Shown here piece after piece: positions 34,237 to 43,678 of a stretch of 48,693 nt of DNA. Position 1 is the stretch's first letter; every line of letters begins with the position of its first letter. This stretch comes from Eubacterium ramulus ATCC 29099 (GTDB lineage Bacteria > Bacillota > Clostridia > Lachnospirales > Lachnospiraceae), in contig NZ_KI271159.1 in the NCBI RefSeq assembly GCF_000469345.1, forward strand, positions 1 through 48,693. The letters are read 5' to 3'. The notes beneath the pieces are model-generated. The model searched no databases and had not been told where the DNA came from. It was given only the letters and a program-made list of their open reading frames with translations. Both the position numbers and the translations under genes were made by a program.

Positions 34237-34461
34237 TTAATCCTGCAATTCCTGAATCATTTTCCAGAGTGCCTCAGCACTGTTGAAATTTTCCGGTTTT
34301 ACATAAGCTGCCGGGATCACGATATCAAACTCATCACTGATATCACTGATAATTTGTAGGATATCAAACGAATCTAAAATGTGATCATCTACCAGTGCCT
34401 TCTCATTTTCAAAATCCACATCTTCTTTAATGTCATTTAACAGTTCCAATAATTCTTCCAT
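34237..34461 (-). CDS. Acyl/aminoacyl carrier protein of the dlt-like operon
   Basis: 74 residues, acidic. The phosphopantetheine attachment site is Ser31 in DDHILDSFDIL, the standard DSx motif. Size and sequence resemble D-alanyl carrier protein DltC and ACP. It is the last gene of the operon with MBOAT, SGNH, adenylation and decarboxylase genes, so its cargo is probably an amino acid activated by the adenylation enzyme. GGAG is 11 bases upstream, a little long. A spacer of 81 bases separates it from the decarboxylase. Confidence 0.92.
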   Translation of the reverse strand: MEELLELLNDIKEDVDFENEKALVDDHILDSFDILQIISDISDEFDIVIPAAYVKPENFNSAEALWKMIQELQD

Positions 34462-34542
34462 GTTGCAAAATCTCCTTTTTCTACTTCATTTATTCTCAGA
34501 ATCTTTTTAATACTTTATTTAGAAAGATTTCGGGAGTACATC

Positions 34543-35712
34543 CTAGATATTTATATCACTTGTTTCCATTGCATCTCTCACCAGCGTAAGGTACCCATTT
34601 TCATCTTTCAGATAAACCCTAGGCAATGTCCGGCTTAAAAACAGATAAATTCCTTCTGTCACTGAATATGCACCTACATTTTCAAAAATTAGTGTATCAC
34701 CAATTTCCAAATGATTCAATTCCACCTCTCTGCAGAGAATATCTGATGTTGTACACAGACTTCCGCAAAGACACCATGTTTTCTTTTCCGGCCTTTCATC
34801 CTGTTTTGATGTGTTCTTATGATGTTTTATGATTGGAGTCTTCATCCCCATCATCTGCCCTAAATAAGTCAGATGGTTCATTCCACCATCCAGAATGCAA
34901 TAATGTGCATTTCCCACGGTTTTCAAATCTGCAACATTTGTATAATATGTTCCACATTCGGCTGTGAAAAACCGCCCCATCTCAATCGTCAGATCTACTT
35001 GTTGTGCCACCTGTTTTAAGGTATCTTTCAACTCTTTCACAGGATACAAAGTATCTTCAAAATCATCATCCTCAAAATACGGAACCGCAAAACCCGGTCC
35101 ATATTCCAGTTTTTTTAATTTCAGACCATATTTATTTTGAATCTCTTCAAATAATTCCAGCAGCATCTGAAGTTCTTTTATCTTTCTTTTGGCCCGTTTT
35201 CGTTGTGTACCGACAAAATAATGTATTCCTGTAAAATTCAAACTTGTGTATTTGCTTTCTCTGGACTGCAGAATCGTAAGCAAATCCTCTTTGGACATTC
35301 CGAACTGGGAACCGGAATTCAGTCGAAGAATTACTTCTGCTTTCTCACCAGCAGCTGCTGTTTCAACGACCTGTTGGATCAGATCTGCCTGACGGACAGA
35401 TTCCGCTGTAAATGTACCAACTCCATATTCATAGGCTTCTTTGATATCCGGGATTTCTTTGTTGACACCGGAATAAATAATTCTGGATGCATCTACCCCA
35501 AGCTTTTTACAGATTGTAAGTTCTCCCGGGCTGCAGACCTCTAACTTATCCACACACGTTATCATGGCCGGTACAAAAAACGGATTTGCTTTCATCGAAT
35601 AACAAAGTGATACTGTTTCCCCGACAATCTCTTTGATTTGTGCAACCCGCTTCTTCAGAGCTGCCGTATCAAACACAAATGCCGGCGTATTACTTTTTAA
35701 AATGTCTTGCAT
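34543..35712 (-). CDS. PLP-dependent decarboxylase, fold type III (ODC/DAP decarboxylase family)
   Basis: 389 residues. Lys41 in CYSMKANP is the Schiff-base lysine. Also present are GIHYFVGTQ (162-170), YGPGFAVP (204-211), EMGRFFTAECG (244-254), the active-site Cys in CGSLCTTSD (316-324) and VGAYSVTEG at the end. It resembles diaminopimelate and ornithine decarboxylases but sits between an adenylation enzyme and a carrier protein. BtrK of butirosin synthesis, of the same fold, decarboxylates glutamyl bound to a carrier, and exosortase-associated clusters have a similar trio. A carrier-bound aminoacyl substrate is therefore my inference; racemase-like chemistry is an alternative. Its start overlaps the ligase gene by 23 bases. 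Confidence 0.9.
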   Translation of the reverse strand: MQDILKSNTPAFVFDTAALKKRVAQIKEIVGETVSLCYSMKANPFFVPAMITCVDKLEVCSPGELTICKKLGVDASRIIYSGVNKEIPDIKEAYEYGVGTFTAESVRQADLIQQVVETAAAGEKAEVILRLNSGSQFGMSKEDLLTILQSRESKYTSLNFTGIHYFVGTQRKRAKRKIKELQMLLELFEEIQNKYGLKLKKLEYGPGFAVPYFEDDDFEDTLYPVKELKDTLKQVAQQVDLTIEMGRFFTAECGTYYTNVADLKTVGNAHYCILDGGMNHLTYLGQMMGMKTPIIKHHKNTSKQDERPEKKTWCLCGSLCTTSDILCREVELNHLEIGDTLIFENVGAYSVTEGIYLFLSRTLPRVYLKDENGYLTLVRDAMETSDINI

Positions 35713-37255
35713 GTAAACTCTCCTCGTACAACTTCATTAATTTATTTCTGTCAATCTTTCCATTCTTGGTCATTGGCATTTCCGCAAGCCGCAAAGCCAT
35801 ATTGGGAATCATATAAGGCGGCAATGCACCACGTAATAGTTTTATGAGCTGCCGTTTTTCGCATTCTCCGGTATAAAAAAGCAACAAGCGCTCTTTTTCA
35901 GCTTCATAAATGCAGCAGGATCTGCTGATCCCATTTACTGCATTGGCTGCCACTTCAATTTCACCAAGTTCGATTCTGTGCCCCAGATGTTTGATTTGAA
36001 AATCTTTTCTGGAAATGTATACAAGATTTCCCTCTGCATCATATTTTGCCAGATCACCGGTTCTGTAAATCCGTTCATCATACAGGTGATTCAATGGGTT
36101 CTGTACAAATACCTGCGCCGTTTTATCCGGTGCATTATAATACCCCAAAGCCAGTTCTGAACTGCTGACACAGATTTCCCCGTTCATTCCTGCTTCCGTT
36201 ACTTCCTGATCTGCCTCATCCAAAAGAAAGACCCGTTCATTCGGAAAAGATTTTCCAATAGGTATCACATCTGTAAGTTCATATTTATCTGCCGGATCCA
36301 GCACATAATACGTGCAGTTGCATGTAACTTCAGTTGGTCCGTACAGGTTTACAAACATCGCCTGCGGCAAATACTTTTTCCATACTCTGTAATGTTTTAC
36401 CGGAAGCACTTCTCCACTGAAAAGAACCTTTCGGACAGTGTCCGGTGTCCGATAATCAAATCCATTCATAACAGATACAAAACACATCGCGCTGACCGCC
36501 CAGGTAAGTACTGTCATCTTACTGTCAGCCATATAATCCATCAACGTAGTAGGATCACTGAAATATTCTCTCGGAATGATCTGTACTTTGGCACCGGTCA
36601 AAAGACCGGTATAAATATCCTTTACAGAAACATCAAAATCAAACGGTGCCTGATTTCCTATAATATCTTCCTTGGTAATATCAAACGTATCCGCATAAAT
36701 CCGGATAAAATCAATCACCGCTCTGTGACTGACCGCGACTCCCTTTGGTAAACCTGTACTTCCACTTGTAAAATTAATATACAAAGGATTCCGATCCGTA
36801 TGCTTTTTTCTTATCTGTTTCAAAAGTTTCTGATCAATTTCCATTTCATTCAGACAATTTTCTGCTAACAAAATTGTTGTGTTCCGGACATCACCGCCCA
36901 TTTCATCTACGCAGTTTCTGATTTTTTCCAGATTTTCTTCCTTTGTAACAATCACTTCCGGCTGCAGCACCTTCAGAATCTGCCGCAGTCTCACATCCGG
37001 CTGACGCAGATCTAACAGACAGTACGGACATCCTGCATATACCGCTCCAAGCATAATACTTAATGTGGCACAGCTTTTTTCCATATAGATTGCTACCGGA
37101 AATGTTCCTGTCATCCATTTTCGCAGATATGTTCCACTTTTTTGTGCATACGTTTTTAACTGCGTAAAGGAATATTTTTCTTTCGGATCTGCAACTGCAA
37201 TTTTTTCTCCAGCCTGTCCTTCCATATGTTCCAGCCATTCTAATACATTCGTCAT
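35690..37255 (-). CDS. Amino acid adenylation enzyme, DltA-like
   Basis: 521 residues, a free-standing ANL adenylation enzyme that should activate an amino acid with ATP and load the carrier protein Ser31. Core motifs: NFTSGSTGLPKG (161-172), FDFDVS (205-210, where the Asp binds the amino group), SGEVLPV, NLYGPTEVTCN, YRTGDLA and the C-terminal KNGKIDR lysine. Like DltA it keeps the Met-Cys pair (SAMCFV, about residues 255-260) in the substrate pocket, pointing to a small substrate such as alanine, but this is only a hint. GAGGAAAC precedes the ATG; it starts 17 bases after the SGNH gene. Confidence 0.92.
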   Translation of the reverse strand: MTNVLEWLEHMEGQAGEKIAVADPKEKYSFTQLKTYAQKSGTYLRKWMTGTFPVAIYMEKSCATLSIMLGAVYAGCPYCLLDLRQPDVRLRQILKVLQPEVIVTKEENLEKIRNCVDEMGGDVRNTTILLAENCLNEMEIDQKLLKQIRKKHTDRNPLYINFTSGSTGLPKGVAVSHRAVIDFIRIYADTFDITKEDIIGNQAPFDFDVSVKDIYTGLLTGAKVQIIPREYFSDPTTLMDYMADSKMTVLTWAVSAMCFVSVMNGFDYRTPDTVRKVLFSGEVLPVKHYRVWKKYLPQAMFVNLYGPTEVTCNCTYYVLDPADKYELTDVIPIGKSFPNERVFLLDEADQEVTEAGMNGEICVSSSELALGYYNAPDKTAQVFVQNPLNHLYDERIYRTGDLAKYDAEGNLVYISRKDFQIKHLGHRIELGEIEVAANAVNGISRSCCIYEAEKERLLLFYTGECEKRQLIKLLRGALPPYMIPNMALRLAEMPMTKNGKIDRNKLMKLYEESLHARHFKK

Positions 37256-37272
37256 TTTGTTTCCTCTTTTTT

Positions 37273-38379
37273 CTATCTATTATCATATCCCGGAAGATAG
37301 GATGCTACAATATCTTTGACAGATTCCATATAAGCATCCTCACTGTAAAAATATTGAGACATATCCTCTCCCGCCTCACGGCTTAATACAAATTTTGAAA
37401 AAGCATTACAAAAAACCTCAGAACCGGTTTTATTTAAATGTTCAAAATTTGACAGATACTCCGGACAAATGGAAAACAGATCCGGTTTTACCAGATTAAA
37501 ATCATAATAATCAGCACCGTACTTACTGCATATACCAGTAATTTTATGGTTGATCGCAAAATAATCGTCTGCGCCATATGCCGCAATATCATACGGTGCT
37601 TTTGGCGTATTCACAACCATAAGATCTACTCCATTTTCCTGACAGAGTTTGCACATAGCTTCTAATTCCTTATAAGCCTTATCAGAAATTTTTCCTGAAT
37701 AAGCCTTTTTCGTATTATTTTCAGCAGCAGTATTGTAATCAAAAACACCACTGGAATACGCATATCCCTTTCCGATATATTCCATATATCCAGCCACTTT
37801 TTTTGAACTGGCATTCGCATCTTTGCTTTCTTTCCTGATTTTCAGATTTTCTGCAATCTTTTTCGGTTCAAAATCAACTCCATTATAGACCCACGGGAAA
37901 AAATATGTCAATGACGCTTCTGTATTGAAATTTTCACTGTTTGTTACATAATTCCAATCCAGTCTCAGTTTTTCCAACAATGAGCACCCATAGTTTCTTG
38001 CTCTTGCGAAAGTTGCTCTTGCATTTGCATTCTGCGTCAGCTCCAGAGATGGGATTCCGAAGATCAGTACCGCTCTTTTTATATGTTTTTCCTGAATGGC
38101 TGCCGTTAATGCTTCTTTGGTCTGATCCAATGGCTGCCCCGGCGTTCCCATATTAAAAGAATTCCATCCGGTATTTTCATCTATAATATATGGATTAAAT
38201 GTCATCTGTGAAAACGAAGAACCTAAATATACCGTATCTATTTTTTCTGTTTTACGGAAATCCTTCCACATAACTTCACTTGGACCATTTGCTTTCACAA
38301 GAAAATAACTCAGCAACAAATTCATCAATATGAACAGAATGACAAATAATATCACTTTTATACCCTTAATAATTCGCAT
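37273..38379 (-). CDS. Membrane-anchored SGNH-hydrolase-like protein (DltD-like role)
   Basis: 368 residues with the ATG at 38379, chosen because AGGAGG lies 8 bases upstream. One N-terminal transmembrane anchor (about 7-28) and an extracytoplasmic domain. TVYLGSSFSQMTFNP (49-63) carries the putative catalytic Ser, and NFEHLNKTGSEVF near residue 310 is the matching His block. The architecture is like DltD and other transferases that hand an acyl group to a surface polymer. It overlaps the MBOAT gene by 14 bases and is followed by the adenylation gene. The substrate is unknown. Confidence 0.85.
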   Translation of the reverse strand: MRIIKGIKVILFVILFILMNLLLSYFLVKANGPSEVMWKDFRKTEKIDTVYLGSSFSQMTFNPYIIDENTGWNSFNMGTPGQPLDQTKEALTAAIQEKHIKRAVLIFGIPSLELTQNANARATFARARNYGCSLLEKLRLDWNYVTNSENFNTEASLTYFFPWVYNGVDFEPKKIAENLKIRKESKDANASSKKVAGYMEYIGKGYAYSSGVFDYNTAAENNTKKAYSGKISDKAYKELEAMCKLCQENGVDLMVVNTPKAPYDIAAYGADDYFAINHKITGICSKYGADYYDFNLVKPDLFSICPEYLSNFEHLNKTGSEVFCNAFSKFVLSREAGEDMSQYFYSEDAYMESVKDIVASYLPGYDNR

Positions 38380-39904
38380 ACATAAAACCTCCTGCGTCAA
38401 CTGCAAAATTAAACGATTCTAAAATCATGAAAATCATTCCAAAATAAAGCAGCCAGCGCAATACCAACGGTCGATTATCCAATAACGTGATGGCATCCTT
38501 TCCTCTTTCTTTTATAACACTGTCAGCAAAGACAATACACAATGCCACAGTCACGATGACATACGCTTTCGTTGGCATTATTTTCAGTATCGGTCCCAGA
38601 AATTCATCCAATTGGCTCATCTGAAAATTGAAAATTGTGTTTTTCATACACAGAAAACAGTCTCTGATGTCATAAATCCGGTCAAAGTACCATCCAATAT
38701 TTACAATTATAAAAGTACGGATTATCCGGAACAGATAAAACGCCTTACTTTTTACATTAATGTGCAATCTTTCTGTTATTTTTGCAAACAACGGTGCACA
38801 AATATCCGAAACAGCAATTACTATACCATTATAAAGTCCCCAGAAAATAAAATGCCATTGGGAACCATGCCAGATACCAACAAGGAAAAATACCAGAATA
38901 TTTGCAATAGATGCCGGAAGTACACGCCCAAAATGAACATTCAGATGCTTTTTCGCCCATTTTCCAAATTTTTGCATAGGTGACGTAAGTGCAAACGGAT
39001 AGAATACATAATCTCTCATCCATGCACCGAGAGAAATATGCCATCTCCGCCAGAAATCTCCCAATGAAACGGAAAAATACGGCTGCCTGAAGTTTGGCAT
39101 CATTTTAATTCCAAACAATTCAGCAACACCCATAACGATATCGATGCCACCGGAAAAATCCGCATATTGCTGTGCAGAATACAATAAGATTGCAAACACG
39201 ATTGCAGAACCCGGCGTTTTTTCCGTAGGTGCATCCAAAATATTTGCAATTTCATGAACCAGCAGATTTGCAATTGTATATTTTTTTAATAATCCAAACA
39301 GAATTAAGATCAACGCTCTTTTGCAACGATACCAATCCAGCGTGTGTCTGCCATACAACTGCTCTTTCATCTGGTCATACCGATTGATCGGTCCCTGAAT
39401 CAGTTGCGGAAAAAATGAAACAAACAGCAAAAAACGAAAAGGATTCTTTTCCGCTTCATATTTTTCAAAATAAATGTCTACCAGATATCCTATGGAAATA
39501 AACATATAAAAAGAAATGCCCAACGGTATTAGAAAACCTTCAAAAAAAGGATGCAGATATTTCAATACTGCCAACATTCCAAAATTAATAACAATGATTG
39601 TCCAGAGAATCATTCTCCGTTTCTTATCAAATGCAGCTTTTATTTCCTTTCTTCTGGCTCTGTCAATGCTTTTGTCTTTTCGGATTTTATGATACTGGTC
39701 AGAAAATCGCATCAGCCATATGCCACCCATAAAAACACTCACTCCGGTAACTGCCATAAAAATCAAATTGGAAATACCCGAATAAGCATAAAATGCAATG
39801 CTGAACAGAAGCAGGCAGACCCACTGTTTCTTTCGAAATATAGTATAATACAGTACTAACAAAGCAATTATAAATATAATAAATGCAGCTGAAAATAAAT
39901 TCAT
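38366..39904 (-). CDS. MBOAT family acyltransferase (DltB/AlgI-like)
   Basis: 512 residues with about eleven membrane segments. FFPQLIQGPINRYDQM and SLGDFWRRWHISLGAWMRDYVFYP are MBOAT hallmarks, and the presumed catalytic His lies in VGIWHGSQWHF. MBOAT proteins of this type move acyl or aminoacyl groups across the membrane, taking them from a carrier protein in DltB. First gene of the operon (MBOAT, SGNH, adenylation, decarboxylase, carrier); GAAGGAGAG precedes the ATG. Confidence 0.93.
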   Translation of the reverse strand: MNLFSAAFIIFIIALLVLYYTIFRKKQWVCLLLFSIAFYAYSGISNLIFMAVTGVSVFMGGIWLMRFSDQYHKIRKDKSIDRARRKEIKAAFDKKRRMILWTIIVINFGMLAVLKYLHPFFEGFLIPLGISFYMFISIGYLVDIYFEKYEAEKNPFRFLLFVSFFPQLIQGPINRYDQMKEQLYGRHTLDWYRCKRALILILFGLLKKYTIANLLVHEIANILDAPTEKTPGSAIVFAILLYSAQQYADFSGGIDIVMGVAELFGIKMMPNFRQPYFSVSLGDFWRRWHISLGAWMRDYVFYPFALTSPMQKFGKWAKKHLNVHFGRVLPASIANILVFFLVGIWHGSQWHFIFWGLYNGIVIAVSDICAPLFAKITERLHINVKSKAFYLFRIIRTFIIVNIGWYFDRIYDIRDCFLCMKNTIFNFQMSQLDEFLGPILKIMPTKAYVIVTVALCIVFADSVIKERGKDAITLLDNRPLVLRWLLYFGMIFMILESFNFAVDAGGFMYANY

Positions 39905-39934
39905 AAAAAACTCTCCTTCAATACTTCTCGAATC

Positions 39935-39943
39935 ATTTTAGCA
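39935..39943 (-). promoter_or_regulatory. Candidate promoter of the dlt-like operon
   Basis: TGCTAAAAT on the minus strand (39935-39943) is an extended -10 about 30 bases before the MBOAT start. The 39905-40112 gap otherwise holds only AT-rich sequence and the hydrogenase terminator. Confidence 0.4.
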
Positions 39944-40027
39944 CAAATATGACATTTTATCTTTTAATTTTTTCTTATAATTATTGTATCCTTTCTCAAT
40001 GTACTTCTATCATTTCTTTTTTCATAG

Positions 40028-40059
40028 TAAAAAAAGAGCCGCTGCAAATGCAACGACTC
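40028..40059 (-). terminator. Terminator of the bifurcating hydrogenase operon
   Basis: A 10-base stem (40050-40059 with 40036-40045, two G-T pairs) and a 4-base loop, followed on the minus strand by TTTTTTT. It lies 53 bases after the hydA stop. Confidence 0.9.
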
Positions 40060-40112
40060 CTTTTATAAACATTCGTATCCTCTCATAAAAGAGATATAAA
40101 TCATTATTAAAT

Positions 40113-41858
40113 CTATTTATTTACGGTACGTTTTACATAAGTGGTATGTAACAGCTCATGTGCTTTATGGCTGCCCGGTTCACCCAGATACGTATCATAT
40201 AATTCAATGATTGCCGGATTCTCATGTGATTTACGGATTTTGTTCTTTTTATCCAGGTTATAAAGTACTTCCGCACGCTTTGCACGAATATCCACGGTAT
40301 TGCGTACATATCCCGGCTGCTGCGGCTGACCGCCACCATTGACACATCCGCCAGGACAGCCCATAATTTCAATAAAATGATACTCTGCCTCACCGGATTT
40401 TACTTTCTTCAACAATTCTTTTGCATTTTTCAATCCGGAAACAACCGCAACTTTCACATCCATACCTGCTACATTGTAAACAGCCTCTTTGATTCCCTCG
40501 ATACCACGTACATCCGTAAAATCAAGTTTTGCAAGTTCTTCGCCGGTCAGTTTTTCTACTGCAGTACGAAGAGCTGCTTCCATAACACCACCGGTTGCGC
40601 CAAAAATGACTGCTGCTCCGCTTCCAAGACCCAACGGCATATCGAATTCTTCGTCCGGAAGATCTGTAAAACGGATACTTGCACGTTCGATCATGCGGCC
40701 AAGCTCTCTTGTTGTGATAGCGATATCTACATCCGGAACACCTGCACCGTTCTCATCCTCTCTACCGATTTCAAATTTCTTTGCAGTACAAGGCATAACG
40801 CTTACAACCACCATTTTTTCTTTCGGGATTCCCATTTTCTCTGCATAATAGGATTTGGCAATGGCACCAAACATCTGCTGCGGAGATTTACAGGAAGATA
40901 AATTCTCTGTCATTTCCGGGAAATAGTGCTCACAGTATTTGATCCAACCCGGAGAACAGGAAGTGATCAGCGGTAATACGCCACCATTCTGTACACGATC
41001 CAGGAATTCATGCGCTTCTTCCATAATGGTAAGATCGGCAGAGAATGTGGTATCAAATACTTTATCAAAGCCAAGTCTGCGCAGTGCTGCTGCCAGTTTA
41101 CCTTCTACATCAGTACCGATCGGCATGCCAAATGCTTCCCCGAGTCCTGCACGGACTGCCGGTGCGCACTGAACTACCACATATTTCTCTGGATCAGCAA
41201 TGGCTGCAAATACTTCTTCCGTATTATCTTTCTCATATAGTGCACCTGTCGGACATACTGCGATGCATTGTCCACAGGATACGCAGCTTGTATCACCAAG
41301 ATCCATATCGAATGCAGTTCCGATATAAGTCTTGAATCCACGCTCATTTGCACCGATGACACCCACACCCTGTACTTTTTCGCAAACTGCACTGCACCGT
41401 CTGCACAAAATACATTTGTTATTATCTCTCACCATATGGGCTGCACTGGTATCCAATTCATATTTATTACGCTCACCATCATAGTAAGCCTCATCATCTA
41501 CTTTGTACTCACGGCATAATGTCTGAAGTTCACAGTTACCACTGCGGACACAGGACAGACACTTACGATCGTGATTGGATAAAAGAAGCTGTAATGTCTT
41601 TCTTCTGGACGCAATAACCTTCGGTGTATTTGTCCAAACTTCCATTCCTTCGTTGATTGGATATACACAGGCTGTCACCAGACTGCGAGCCCCTTTTACT
41701 TCCACCACACACATACGGCAGGCGCCGATCTCATTGATTTCTTTGAGGTAACATAACGTCGGGATTTCAATCTGTGCAAGGCGAGCCGCCTCAAGAATCG
41801 TGGAACCCTGCGGTGCGGATACCTCTCTTCCGTTTATTTTAATTGTAATATTTTCCAT
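40113..41858 (-). CDS. hydA: Electron-bifurcating [FeFe] hydrogenase, catalytic subunit (HndD type)
   Basis: 581 residues; couples NADH and reduced ferredoxin oxidation to H2 formation. Seen: [2Fe-2S] domain (Cys36, 47, 50, 64), His-Cys3 cluster (His96, Cys100, 103, 109), two [4Fe-4S] sites (149, 152, 155, 159 and 192, 195, 198, 202), then the H-cluster: L1 TSCSPGW (299-305), L2 MPCTAKKFE (355-363, Cys357), L3 EIMGCPGGCVNGGGQP (Cys501, Cys505). L1 is TSCSP instead of the textbook TSCCP. From memory this variant occurs in other multisubunit hydrogenases, but I cannot verify that here. Last gene of its operon; ATG 14 bases after the hydB stop. Confidence 0.96.
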   Translation of the reverse strand: MENITIKINGREVSAPQGSTILEAARLAQIEIPTLCYLKEINEIGACRMCVVEVKGARSLVTACVYPINEGMEVWTNTPKVIASRRKTLQLLLSNHDRKCLSCVRSGNCELQTLCREYKVDDEAYYDGERNKYELDTSAAHMVRDNNKCILCRRCSAVCEKVQGVGVIGANERGFKTYIGTAFDMDLGDTSCVSCGQCIAVCPTGALYEKDNTEEVFAAIADPEKYVVVQCAPAVRAGLGEAFGMPIGTDVEGKLAAALRRLGFDKVFDTTFSADLTIMEEAHEFLDRVQNGGVLPLITSCSPGWIKYCEHYFPEMTENLSSCKSPQQMFGAIAKSYYAEKMGIPKEKMVVVSVMPCTAKKFEIGREDENGAGVPDVDIAITTRELGRMIERASIRFTDLPDEEFDMPLGLGSGAAVIFGATGGVMEAALRTAVEKLTGEELAKLDFTDVRGIEGIKEAVYNVAGMDVKVAVVSGLKNAKELLKKVKSGEAEYHFIEIMGCPGGCVNGGGQPQQPGYVRNTVDIRAKRAEVLYNLDKKNKIRKSHENPAIIELYDTYLGEPGSHKAHELLHTTYVKRTVNK

Positions 41859-41872
41859 GATTGATTCCTCCG

Positions 41873-43663
41873 TTACTCTTTATAAATAGCGCCAAAACGA
41901 CACTTATCGATACAGGTTCCACATTTCACACATTTACTTGTGTCAATGCTGTGTGCCACTTTTACCTGACCTTCGATAGCATCTACCGGACAGTTACGTG
42001 CACATAATGTACAACCTTTACATTTCATAGGATCAATCTTATATGTAATGAGTTTCTTACATACACCAGCCGGACATCTCTTGTTTACGACATGCTCAAT
42101 ATATTCGTCACGGAAGTAACGAAGGGTAGAGAGAACCGGGTTCGGTGCAGTCTGTCCCAGACCACAGAGTGCATTGTCTTTGATGTAGTAGCACAGCTCT
42201 TCCATCTTATCGATGTCCTCTAAGGTTCCTCGTCCGTCTGTAATCTTCTCTAATAACTCCAGCAGACGTTTCGTTCCGACACGACATGGCGTACATTTAC
42301 CACATGATTCATCTACGGTAAACTGCAGGAAGAATTTTGCAATATCTACCATACAGGTATCTTCATCCATAACGATCAGACCGCCGGATCCCATCATTGA
42401 ACCAATGCTGATCAGGTTATCGTAGTCGATTGGAATATCAAAATGCTCTGCAGGGATACATCCGCCGGATGGTCCACCGGTCTGAGCTGCTTTAAATTTC
42501 TTGCCATTTGGAATACCACCGCCGATATCTTCAATAACGGTACGCAATGTCGTTCCCATCGGGATTTCTACCAGTCCGGTATTATTGATTTTTCCACCAA
42601 GTGCAAATACTTTTGTTCCTTTGGATTTTTCTGTACCCATGGAAGCAAACCACTTTGGTCCGTTGATGATAATCTGCGGGATATTAGCCCATGTCTCAAC
42701 GTTATTTAAAATGGTCGGGCTCGCAAACAATCCTTTAACAGCCGGAAATGGCGGTCTCGGACGCGGCTCACCACGGTTTCCTTCGATGGATGTCATCAGT
42801 GCGGTCTCCTCGCCACAGACAAACGCACCCGCACCGAGACGAAGTTCGATGTCAAAATCAAATCCACTCTCAAAAATATTTTTGCCAAGCAGTCCGTATT
42901 CTCTTGCCTGGTTAATGGCAATCTGCAGACGTTCTACCGCGATCGGATACTCTGCACGCACATAAATGTAACCCTGATCTGCACCGATAGCATAGCCCGC
43001 AATAGCCATAGCCTCAAGTACAACATGTGGATCACCTTCCAGAACAGAACGATCCATAAATGCACCCGGATCTCCCTCATCGGCATTACAACAGACATAT
43101 TTCTGCACATTTCCACGGTTTCCGGAAGCAAATCTCCATTTCAGACCAGTCGGGAATCCTGCACCACCACGTCCTCTTAAACCACTGTCTAAAATTGTCT
43201 GGATAACTTCATCCGGAGTCATCTCTGTCAGAACTTTTCCAAGTGCTTCATAGCCGCCGGTTCCAATATATTCATCAATGCTTTCCGGATTGATGACACC
43301 ACAGTTTCTCAATGCGATTCTGTGCTGTTTTTTATAGAAAGTTGTCTCATTTAAGGATTTGATTCCTTCCGGCGCCTGAGCCTCATGGTATACGAGACGT
43401 TCCACGATACGACCTTTTAATAAATGCTCGGAAACAATCTCCTCAACATCCTCCGGACGTACTTTGGAATAAAACACTGCCTCCGGATAAACAATCATAA
43501 CCGGTCCTTCTGCACACAGACCATGGCATCCTGTTTTAACAACCGCTACTTCATTTTGTAATCTATTTTTCTTTAATTCCTCTTTTAAAGTCTGAATAAT
43601 CTGCTGACTTCCGGAAGAAGTACATCCGGTTCCTCCACAGACTAATACATGTGAACGATACAT
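41873..43663 (-). CDS. hydB: Bifurcating hydrogenase subunit, NuoF-like, NADH/FMN binding
   Basis: 596 residues. N-terminal thioredoxin-like [2Fe-2S] domain (Cys9, 14, 46, 50), the NADH and FMN domain (GLRGRGGAGFPTGLKW, CCNADEGDPGAFMDR), the NuoF [4Fe-4S] motif SCGKCTPCRVGTKR, and a C-terminal pair of [4Fe-4S] sites (MKCKGCTLCARNCP and SKCVKCGTCIDKC). This domain order is that of HydB/HndC, the flavin site where electron bifurcation happens. Cytoplasmic. It lies between the HndB-like and hydA genes with gaps of 15 and 14 bases. Confidence 0.96.
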   Translation of the reverse strand: MYRSHVLVCGGTGCTSSGSQQIIQTLKEELKKNRLQNEVAVVKTGCHGLCAEGPVMIVYPEAVFYSKVRPEDVEEIVSEHLLKGRIVERLVYHEAQAPEGIKSLNETTFYKKQHRIALRNCGVINPESIDEYIGTGGYEALGKVLTEMTPDEVIQTILDSGLRGRGGAGFPTGLKWRFASGNRGNVQKYVCCNADEGDPGAFMDRSVLEGDPHVVLEAMAIAGYAIGADQGYIYVRAEYPIAVERLQIAINQAREYGLLGKNIFESGFDFDIELRLGAGAFVCGEETALMTSIEGNRGEPRPRPPFPAVKGLFASPTILNNVETWANIPQIIINGPKWFASMGTEKSKGTKVFALGGKINNTGLVEIPMGTTLRTVIEDIGGGIPNGKKFKAAQTGGPSGGCIPAEHFDIPIDYDNLISIGSMMGSGGLIVMDEDTCMVDIAKFFLQFTVDESCGKCTPCRVGTKRLLELLEKITDGRGTLEDIDKMEELCYYIKDNALCGLGQTAPNPVLSTLRYFRDEYIEHVVNKRCPAGVCKKLITYKIDPMKCKGCTLCARNCPVDAIEGQVKVAHSIDTSKCVKCGTCIDKCRFGAIYKE

Positions 43664-43678
43664 TTAGTCACACCCCCA

